Positions 1-4,716 of a stretch of DNA of 5,594 nt are shown here, piece by piece. Under the pieces are notes generated by a model. It did no database searches, was not told where the DNA came from, and saw nothing but the letters and a program-made list of their open reading frames with translations. The position numbers and the translations under genes are program-made. How positions within the stretch are numbered: the first letter of the stretch is position 1; each line of letters starts with the position of its first letter. Origin of the DNA: JAQBGV01 sp032128395 (GTDB taxonomy: Bacteria; Planctomycetota; UBA8108; UBA1146); assembly GCA_032128395.1 (NCBI GenBank), contig JAQBGV010000151.1:1-5594 (forward strand), read 5' to 3'.

Positions 1-419
1 ACCTTGTAGGGGACCGGGGTGAGAGCCGCGATGAGGATCGCGAAGAATCCCGCCTCCCTGAAGTTTGTCCGCAGGGCCTCGTACGAGTCGGTCAATCCGT
101 AGAACTCGAGGATTCGGGTGCCGACGGTGTCGAAGAGAAAGACACCGATCATGTACCCGAAGACACCACCGATCACCGAGGCGATGGTGCACAGCAGGCC
201 GTACCACAGCGCGCGTTTCGGTCGAGAGATCCCGAGTGCGATGAGGAGCGGATCAGGAGGGAGCGGGAAGAACGATGACTCGCAGAACGAGATGATGGCG
301 AGCGCCGGGGCTCCGTACGGCGTGTGCGCAAAGTGGAGCACCCAGTCGTACAATCTCCGGACCGGTCCCGGCCGCGCGATGGTCTCGGTTGGCGGCGGGG
401 ACGGGAGAATCTCACTCAC
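1..419 (-). CDS. DedA/VTT-family membrane protein (YqaA-like), N-terminal part, cut by the window edge
   Basis: The minus-strand reading gives 139 residues before the window ends. Residues 23-40 read RLYDWVLHFAHTPYGAPA after a short proline-rich leader. A motif of the type ESSFFPLPPDPLLIALG follows (47-63), then a glycine-rich helix SVIGGVFGYMIG (81-92) and, near the cut end, AALTPVPYK (131-139). This order is the signature of the YqaA-like branch of the VTT (SNARE-associated Golgi/DedA) integral membrane family. Family members are inner-membrane proteins; some DedA proteins are linked to lipid-carrier recycling, but the substrate here cannot be inferred. The start is taken as GTG at 419 because a GGAG lies 10 nt upstream and it is the closest start before the conserved region. 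The frame stays open further upstream (an alternative GTG lies at 479), so the start is not certain. It shares strand with the thiamine gene but lies 504 nt away, so it is probably transcribed separately. Confidence 0.85.
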   Translation of the reverse strand, partial: MSEILPSPPPTETIARPGPVRRLYDWVLHFAHTPYGAPALAIISFCESSFFPLPPDPLLIALGISRPKRALWYGLLCTIASVIGGVFGYMIGVFLFDTVGTRILEFYGLTDSYEALRTNFREAGFFAILIAALTPVPYK

Positions 420-492
420 ACCCGGATCGCTCCGTTCCGCAGATGAGTCGAAATGGCCTGCACGGTCTCGACGCGCCACTAGCCGTTGATCG

Positions 493-685
493 TGCGCAAA
501 GTCAAGAGGGGTGCGGAAGAGAGACCGATCGAGAAGGGGCTTGTCACTCCCCCTCCCTGCCGATAGGGTCTTCCGCACGAGCTTTTGCGCAGTTCTGATG
601 CGTTTCGAAGCATGAAGGAGTTGCCGGGGCTTCGGGGGAAATGGCCCCGGAGGGACGCGAGCCGTGCCGGCTCGCGTTTTTTTTT
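493..685 (+). ncRNA. Candidate structured small RNA ending in an intrinsic terminator
   Basis: No known RNA family was recognised; this call rests on inverted repeats. An outer 8-bp stem pairs TGCGCAAA (493-500) with TTTGCGCA (584-591). Inside it, a perfect 10-bp stem pairs GTGCGGAAGA (511-520) with TCTTCCGCAC (569-578). At the tip, GAG-AA-GGGG (531-539) can pair with CCCCCTC (549-555), leaving two bulged A's and a 9-nt loop. A small bulged hairpin follows (598-613). Next is a hairpin with CCGGGGC arms (624-630/644-650) whose stem can continue as TTC/GAA, and then the terminator (656-685). Strand is chosen from the terminator and one possible G-U extension (501/583). On the minus strand the same structure would lie in the leader of the VTT gene, which is the main alternative. 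The 5' end is unknown; no convincing promoter was seen. Confidence 0.38.
656..685 (+). terminator. Rho-independent terminator, plus strand
   Basis: A perfect 8-bp GC-rich stem, CGCGAGCC (656-663) with GGCTCGCG (669-676), closes a 5-nt loop and is followed directly by nine T's (677-685). This is a canonical intrinsic terminator for plus-strand transcription. No plus-strand protein gene lies upstream in the window, and both neighbouring genes are on the minus strand. In the minus direction the hairpin is preceded by A's and not followed by T's, so it should not work as a normal terminator for the thiamine gene. Confidence 0.78.
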
Positions 686-688
686 GGC

Positions 689-708
689 ATTTCTGCTGGC
701 GCAGAAAT
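689..708. repeat. Perfect inverted repeat just past the terminator
   Basis: ATTTCTGC (689-696) and GCAGAAAT (701-708) form a perfect 8-bp inverted repeat with a 4-nt spacer, beginning 3 nt after the T-run of the plus-strand terminator. It has no T-run on either side. It could be a hairpin in the 3' end of the minus-strand thiamine transcript or a protein-binding dyad; the sequence does not decide. Confidence 0.5.
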
Positions 709-733
709 AGCTCGTTGGTTGGGGGGCTCGATA

Positions 734-870
734 CCTGTTCGGTTGGTATTTTGCATTTCGCTTCCAGGCCTGTTCGCGATTTCCTTCCGCATTTGGTTCC
801 GGCCTGTTTGCAATTCCGGCCGTTCCTTCCGGTCGGTTGCTTCCCGTGTTTGCTTCCAGCCCTGCTCGCG
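734..870. repeat. Degenerate ~34-35 nt repeats in a T-rich, A-poor intergenic tract
   Basis: CCTGTTCG at 734 and 769 and CCTGTTTG at 803 start units of 35 and 34 nt. The first two units also share a tail of the form GCATTT-G-TTCC-GG. A further near-repeat of 19 nt, GCTTCCAGGCCTGTTCGCG (760-778), recurs at 852-870 with two mismatches. TTCC occurs nine times between 762 and 857. Across 741-860 I count 46 T's and 8 A's, a strong strand asymmetry. The unit length is not a multiple of three and no reading frame here looks coding. I recognise no repeat family. Confidence 0.5.
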
Positions 871-923
871 CATCCGGCATCGCTGCCTGCGTGTTCGCAC
901 TTTCGGGATTTGCTGCTCTCTGC

Positions 924-1997
924 CTACGCTGGTGCCATGTTTCGGTCGACTCGCTCCCGGAAGAACTTCGCCGCTGCTTCCACGTCCTCGGCGGCGATCA
1001 CTCCCGTGCAGATGGCGACTCTCGTCGCGCCGGCTTCCAGGACCGCGTCGATCGTCTCTCGGTTCACGCTCCCGATGGCGAACGCCGGGAGGTCGGTGGC
1101 TCGCATCGCATCCGAGATGTACCCGAGGCCGACCGCGTGCCGGTGTTCTTTCGTCCGGGTGGGGAAGATCGGGCCGACCCCGATGTAGTCGGCACCTTCC
1201 TCGGCAGCGTTTCGAGCCTCTTCGATCGCGTGGGTCGACAGACCGATGAGTGCGTCCGGTCCCAGAAAGCGCCGCGCCTGTGTCGGCGGGATGTCGCCTT
1301 GTCCGAGATGGACCCCATCCGCTCCGCAGAGCGCCGCCACCTCGATCCGGTCGTTCACGATCAGCAGCGCGCCCACCGCGGTGGTGATCTTGCGCAGACG
1401 TTCCGAGAGGGCGCTGAGCTCGCGCCCCTCCATCGACTTCTCCCGGAGTTGGATCACCTGCGCCCCCCCGTTCACCGCCCTCTCGGTGACCTCTTCCGGA
1501 GAACCGCTCGCGAGGGCCGAGGTGACGAGGACGTAGAGTCGCGCCGCGGCGAGCCGCTCTCGGCGATGGAGGAACCCGAGCGCAGCACTCTCGAGGGAGT
1601 AGATGCGATACCGGATCCGCTCCGCTTCGCGTGCGAGGGTGGTGTCTCGACCGCGGATCTCCTCCTCGAGCGATCGCGCCGCCTCCCGAGCCCGGGCGAG
1701 GTTCGCCGCAAGGACCGCGTGGCGGTCGGAGTGGGGGGTGGGATCCTCGGTACGATCCGGATGGCCCGGATCGGAGCGGACATCGCGCGCGAGAGCGGTG
1801 GGGATTTCCCCCGCGATCGCCCGTCTCAGAGCGCCGACATCGTGACGCACGGCGCGCCACTCTCGCGGGATCGCCTCGAGCCCGTGACGGAATCGAAGCT
1901 GGTCCTCGACCGTCCGCAGTGCCTCCTCGAGACGGTTTCCGACCGCGTCGAAGAGGCGGCGAGCGTCCCGATCGTGGTGCAGAGGGGTCTGGTCCAT
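924..1997 (-). CDS. thiE: Thiamine-phosphate synthase with N-terminal ThiD2 domain (HMP-P kinase/ThiE fusion)
   Basis: The product is 357 residues with two domains. Residues about 11-140 resemble the ThiD2 family: DARRLFDAVGNRLEEALR followed by VEDQLRF, then RHDVGALRR (51-59), ANLARAREAARSLEEE (98-113) and RIRYRIYSLE (128-137). ThiD2 proteins are HMP-phosphate kinases that make HMP-PP and are often fused to ThiE. Residues about 154-350 are ThiE, a TIM barrel joining HMP-PP and thiazole phosphate to give thiamine phosphate: LYVLVT, QLREK (183-187), LIVNDR (212-217), GADGVHLGQ (225-233), STH (254-256), GADYIGVGPIFPT (268-280), TK (282-283) and AIGSVN (307-312). The usual ThiE barrel-end motif is AIGGI, so GS is a small deviation. 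Start ATG at 1997 is chosen because ThiD2 homology begins about ten residues in and no nearer upstream start exists; the ribosome site is weak. Stop is TAG. The enzyme should be cytosolic. No TPP riboswitch was recognised upstream. Confidence 0.93.
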   Translation of the reverse strand: MDQTPLHHDRDARRLFDAVGNRLEEALRTVEDQLRFRHGLEAIPREWRAVRHDVGALRRAIAGEIPTALARDVRSDPGHPDRTEDPTPHSDRHAVLAANLARAREAARSLEEEIRGRDTTLAREAERIRYRIYSLESAALGFLHRRERLAAARLYVLVTSALASGSPEEVTERAVNGGAQVIQLREKSMEGRELSALSERLRKITTAVGALLIVNDRIEVAALCGADGVHLGQGDIPPTQARRFLGPDALIGLSTHAIEEARNAAEEGADYIGVGPIFPTRTKEHRHAVGLGYISDAMRATDLPAFAIGSVNRETIDAVLEAGATRVAICTGVIAAEDVEAAAKFFRERVDRNMAPA

Positions 1998-2214
1998 GGG
2001 GGAAATTCCGATCCGTCTAGTTACCTGGACTGGCTCCGTGCTGCGGTGCTGGTCCCATCTTCTGCACCCTTGGTCCGAGGAGTCAAGGAACGAGCAGGGA
2101 CACCTCCACTCTCGACGAGCCGGTCCTCCGGCAGATCCTCTTCCCACATGCCGCGTGCCCGGAGAGAATCTGCGATGCGGGGCAGATACCGACGACTCCG
2201 CGAGAAGGGTCCTC
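1998..2214. promoter_or_regulatory. Divergent intergenic region between the thiamine gene and the purM operon
   Basis: These 217 nt lie between two divergent start codons, so they should hold promoters for both transcription units. I could not identify convincing -35/-10 hexamers, and the TPP riboswitch core motifs (CTGAGA, or the GATCTGG-type element) are absent on both strands. A short plus-strand GAAGGG (2204-2209) lies 5 nt before GTG 2215 and supports that start. Confidence 0.45.
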
Positions 2215-2733
2215 GTGCGCGCGCTCTGGTGCCTGTTCGCTCTCATCCCCGGCGCTCCCGCGATCGGTTTTGGGCGGGTCGTGGGGGGAGCCCTGCTCCT
2301 TCTCCTCGGATTCGGAGGGTGGGAGCTCTGGGTCTTCGGGTCCTACCTGATCGAAGGATCGTGGGCGGAGCCCGCACGCATCGCTGGCATCGTCCTCGCT
2401 TCGTCAGCGACTCTGGCTTCCGTGGTCTGGACCGGACGGCTCACATCTAGACGCCGACGGGCGCGACTCGAGCGCGAGACGAGTCGCGCTCTCGCCACCG
2501 CACACCAAGCGTATCTCGGAGGAGACGTGGCGACGGCACAGGATGCGGTTGCGGCCGGACTGCAGGTCGACGCGCGTGATATCGACCTGCTCTTCCTCGA
2601 CTGGCACTTCGCACGCGAGCGGGGGGACGCGCGCCGAGCCCGTCGATCCCGCCGACGGCTCCGGCGGCTCGACCTCGACGAAAAATGGCTCTGGGACGTG
2701 GAGCGGGAGGAGGCGGTCAGTGGTCGAAGCTGA
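2215..2733 (+). CDS. Small two-helix membrane protein with TPR-like C-terminus, unknown function
   Basis: I do not recognise a named family. From GTG 2215 the product is 172 residues. Residues 1-22 contain IPGAPAIGFGR, reminiscent of the PGAGH-Y-GR motif ahead of the first helix in some small bacterial membrane proteins. Two hydrophobic helices follow (about 23-45 and 55-74). Next come a basic arginine-rich stretch (about 77-84), probably cytoplasmic, and an alpha-helical segment. In it, ATAHQAYLGGDVATAQDAVAAGL (94-116) and DIDLLFLDWHFARERGDARRARRS (122-145) look like one to two TPR-type helix pairs. The end carries EKWLWDVEREE (156-166). The frame is open back to an ATG at 1996, but that extension overlaps the thiamine gene start and reads as low-complexity. 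GTG 2215 has a GAAGGG 5 nt upstream, so I prefer it. The gene ends inside the purM start region with a 14-nt overlap, implying co-transcription and translational coupling; a functional tie to purine synthesis is not shown. Confidence 0.72.
   Translation: MRALWCLFALIPGAPAIGFGRVVGGALLLLLGFGGWELWVFGSYLIEGSWAEPARIAGIVLASSATLASVVWTGRLTSRRRRARLERETSRALATAHQAYLGGDVATAQDAVAAGLQVDARDIDLLFLDWHFARERGDARRARRSRRRLRRLDLDEKWLWDVEREEAVSGRS
2708..2713 (+). promoter_or_regulatory. Strong ribosome binding site for purM
   Basis: AGGAGG lies 6 nt before GTG 2720 and inside the 3' end of the upstream membrane-protein gene. It decides the purM start over the long upstream open frame, which is only the out-of-frame reading of the membrane-protein gene. 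Confidence 0.85.
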
Positions 2734-3775
2734 ACGCGACGGATTGACCTATCGCGAGTCCGGAGTCGACATCGAGGCGGGGAACGAGGTCGTCGATCGG
2801 ATCCGCACGCACGTCCTCGGCACCCACGGGCCCGAAGTGCTCGACGGGTCGCACGGTGGGTTCGGCGGGATGTTCCGGCTCGGGGGCGACTACCGCGACC
2901 CGGTTCTGGTCGCCGCCACCGACGGCGTCGGTACCAAGTTGAAGATCGCGTTCGCGGCGGGGATCCACGACACGGTGGGGATCGACCTGGTCGCGATGTG
3001 CGTGAACGACATCCTCGTGTGTGGTGCCCGCCCGATCTTCTTCCTCGATTACATCGCCACCGGCGCGGTCGAACCCTCCGCCGTCGAAGGAATCGTGAAG
3101 GGGATCGCCGCGGGGTGCCGCGAAGCCGGGTGCGCACTCCTCGGCGGCGAGACGGCGGAGATGCCTGGTTTCTACCGTCCGAAGGAGTACGACCTCGCCG
3201 GATTCTCGGTCGGCGTGGTCGAGAGGGATCAGATCCTCGATCGCTCCCAGGTCTTGGCGGGGGACGCCGTGCTCGGGCTCTCCGCGAGCGGCTTGCACTC
3301 GAATGGGTTTTCGCTGGTACGACGAGCTCTTCTCGAGGGAGATGATCCGCTGCCCCTCGATGCCCGTCCGGAGGGATGGGAGCGGGTCCTCGCCGAGGAG
3401 CTCCTCGTCCCGACCCGGATCTACGTCCGAGCGGTTCTCTCCGCGATCGAGGCGTGCCCCGGGGCGATCCGCGCGCTCTCCCACATCACCGGTGGGGGCC
3501 TCACCGAGAACATACCCAGGGTGCTTCCCGAGGGGCTCGGCGTGCGTCTCGATCGGACGGCGTGGCCGCGACCCCCGATCTTCGAGCTGATCGAAGAGCG
3601 CGGCCGGGTGGCGACCGCGGAGATGGATCGCGTTTTCAACCAGGGGATCGGCATGGTCGCCATCGTGGTCGCCGACAGGGCCGACGAGGTGCGCCAGGCA
3701 CTCGCCGAGCAGGGTGAGACGGTCCACAGGATCGGTGAGGTCGTGGCGGGGGAGGGCGTACGGATCGAGGGGTAG
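2720..3775 (+). CDS. purM: Phosphoribosylformylglycinamidine cyclo-ligase (AIR synthetase)
   Basis: PurM uses ATP to close FGAM to aminoimidazole ribonucleotide (AIR), the fifth step of de novo purine synthesis, in the cytosol. AIR is also the precursor of the pyrimidine half of thiamine in bacteria with ThiC. The product is 351 residues, close to the usual ~345. Seen in order: YRESGVDIEAGNEVVDRI (11-28), SHGGFGG (44-50), ATDGVGTKLKIA (66-77), GIDLVAMCVNDILV (87-100), FFLDYIATG (107-115), LLGGETAEMPGFY (140-152), YDLAGFSVGVVE (157-168), SASGLHSNGFSLVR (188-201), HITGGGLTENIPRVLP (255-270) and EMDRVFNQGIGMV (301-313). All expected nucleotide- and substrate-loop motifs are present and the gene looks intact. 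Start GTG 2720 is set by the AGGAGG 6 nt upstream. It overlaps the preceding membrane-protein gene by 14 nt and converges on dapF, whose stop lies 15 nt away. Confidence 0.97.
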   Translation: MVEAERDGLTYRESGVDIEAGNEVVDRIRTHVLGTHGPEVLDGSHGGFGGMFRLGGDYRDPVLVAATDGVGTKLKIAFAAGIHDTVGIDLVAMCVNDILVCGARPIFFLDYIATGAVEPSAVEGIVKGIAAGCREAGCALLGGETAEMPGFYRPKEYDLAGFSVGVVERDQILDRSQVLAGDAVLGLSASGLHSNGFSLVRRALLEGDDPLPLDARPEGWERVLAEELLVPTRIYVRAVLSAIEACPGAIRALSHITGGGLTENIPRVLPEGLGVRLDRTAWPRPPIFELIEERGRVATAEMDRVFNQGIGMVAIVVADRADEVRQALAEQGETVHRIGEVVAGEGVRIEG

Positions 3776-3792
3776 GAGAGCGCTCCGCTCTC
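3776..3792. terminator. Short hairpin between convergent purM and dapF
   Basis: GAGAGCG (3776-3782) and CGCTCTC (3786-3792) form a perfect 7-bp stem with a 3-nt loop, starting directly after the purM stop and reaching into the dapF stop codon. Its position between convergent genes suits a bidirectional transcription end. There is no T-run on either side, so it is not a canonical intrinsic terminator. Confidence 0.45.
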
Positions 3793-4636
3793 ACTCCACC
3801 AGACCGCGATCGAACGTCCCCCGAAAGCTCTCCACCGCGGGACCGGTCATCCAGGCGTGGCCATCGCGGTCGAACGTGATCGTCAGAGACCCGCCGGTCA
3901 CTCTCACCTCGACTTCATCACCGACGGCCCCCGTCGTTCGCATCGCGGCGGCGGCTGCGGTGGCGCCGGAACCGCACGCCTGCGTCTCACCCGTACCGCG
4001 TTCCCAGACGCGCAACTCCAACGTCCTGCGGTCGACGACGCGGGCGATCCCCAGGTTGGTGCGCTCCGGAAAACGCGAGTGGTGCTCGATCGCCGGCCCG
4101 AGGACCGCCAAAGGGAACGGGTCGAGTTCTCCGTCGTGGCGATGGACGAAGTGAGGGTTGCCCACATCCACGGCGAGACCGGTCAGCTCTCCCGCTTCGG
4201 TCGACACCGTCTCTTCCGCTGGTGCGACTCGAGGGATCCCGAGATCGATCGAAACGGCGACGATCCGGCCTTCTTCCCGGATGATCCGGGCTGCTCGCCG
4301 ACCCCCATCGACCGCGATCTCGAAGGCGTCGCTCTTCGCGTAGCCGCGATCCCGGGCGAGGCGCGCGACGCATCGGATTCCGTTGCCACACATCGCCGAT
4401 CGGCTGCCGTCGGCATTGACCATCTGCATCCGCACCGGACACTCGGGGTCGCGTCGCAGCACGATCACGCCGTCCGCGCCGATGCCCCGGTGTCGATCGG
4501 AGAGGATCACGGCCCAGGGCCCGGGATCCGGGACTTCCCCCTCGCGCTCATCGAGATAGATGTAGTCGTTGCCGAGACCGTGCATCTTGACGAAAGGAAT
4601 GTCCGTCTTGACGAACGGCCCGTGGGAGCGTTCCAT
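3791..4636 (-). CDS. dapF: Diaminopimelate epimerase
   Basis: DapF interconverts LL- and meso-diaminopimelate in the cytosol, supplying lysine and the peptidoglycan cross-linking residue, without a cofactor. The product is 281 residues, near the family's usual ~275. Visible motifs are FVKMHGLGNDYIYLD (15-29), DRHRGIGADG (47-56), NADGSRSAMCGNGIRC (74-89) with the first catalytic cysteine at 83, GNPHFV (159-164), FPERTN (189-194) and WERGTGETQACGSGA (211-225) with the second catalytic cysteine at 221. Both active-site cysteines and the flanking loops are intact, so the enzyme should be active. Start ATG 4636 has GGAGAGG (complement of 4645-4651) 8 nt upstream. The frame is open further upstream, but that part shows no conservation I recognise. 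The gene is convergent with purM and divergent from the lipoprotein gene. Confidence 0.96.
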   Translation of the reverse strand: MERSHGPFVKTDIPFVKMHGLGNDYIYLDEREGEVPDPGPWAVILSDRHRGIGADGVIVLRRDPECPVRMQMVNADGSRSAMCGNGIRCVARLARDRGYAKSDAFEIAVDGGRRAARIIREEGRIVAVSIDLGIPRVAPAEETVSTEAGELTGLAVDVGNPHFVHRHDGELDPFPLAVLGPAIEHHSRFPERTNLGIARVVDRRTLELRVWERGTGETQACGSGATAAAAAMRTTGAVGDEVEVRVTGGSLTITFDRDGHAWMTGPAVESFRGTFDRGLVE

Positions 4637-4716
4637 GCGCAAGGCCTCTCCCCGCAGGATGCCGTGGGTACCCGCGTCCTCCTCGAGGACGATTCCCGAC
4701 CGGGAGGAGAATACGC
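4637..4716. promoter_or_regulatory. Divergent intergenic region with a 7-bp dyad
   Basis: These 80 nt separate divergent starts of dapF and the lipoprotein gene. They contain the ribosome sites of both (4645-4651 on the minus strand; GGAGG at 4703-4707 on the plus strand, 9 nt before GTG 4717). A perfect inverted repeat lies between them: CGTCCTC (4675-4681) and GAGGACG (4685-4691), spacer CTC. The dyad could be an operator shared by the two genes or a leader hairpin. No clear promoter hexamers were seen. Confidence 0.4.

Larger units (their letters stand above)
420..923. other. Long gene-free stretch between two minus-strand genes
   Basis: This 504-nt stretch separates the thiamine gene stop from the chosen start of the VTT gene. 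Frames open across it translate into arginine-, proline- or lysine-rich, low-complexity peptides with no recognisable domain, and they run on into antisense of real genes, so none is called. It holds the inverted-repeat cluster, the plus-strand terminator, the dyad at 689-708 and the degenerate repeats listed separately. From about 871 to 923 I see nothing specific. Confidence 0.6.

Noticed and set aside
493..591. Known housekeeping RNA (SRP RNA, 6S, tmRNA, RNase P)
   Set aside because: The SRP GGAA-loop core, the RNase P and tmRNA conserved segments and a 6S-like length and central bubble were not seen; the element remains unassigned.
493..591. Miniature inverted-repeat transposable element
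   Set aside because: Terminal repeats are only 8 bp and the flanking bases show no target-site duplication; the nested stems look more like RNA structure.
734..870. CRISPR array
   Set aside because: Repeats are degenerate and directly adjacent, with no constant repeat separated by unique spacers and no cas gene nearby.
544..1860. Long minus-strand open frame in a different phase from the thiamine gene
   Set aside because: Out-of-frame reading of the same gene; low-complexity product rich in Arg, Gly and Pro.
1998..2214. TPP riboswitch upstream of the thiamine gene
   Set aside because: The conserved core elements of the thi-box were looked for on both strands and not found.
837..2450. Long plus-strand open frame opposite the thiamine gene
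   Set aside because: Arginine/proline-rich with no domain; it is the antisense shadow of a gene whose own product matches ThiD2 and ThiE along its length.
2717..3727. Minus-strand open frame opposite purM
   Set aside because: Antisense shadow; PurM motifs on the plus strand are complete and this frame shows no family pattern.
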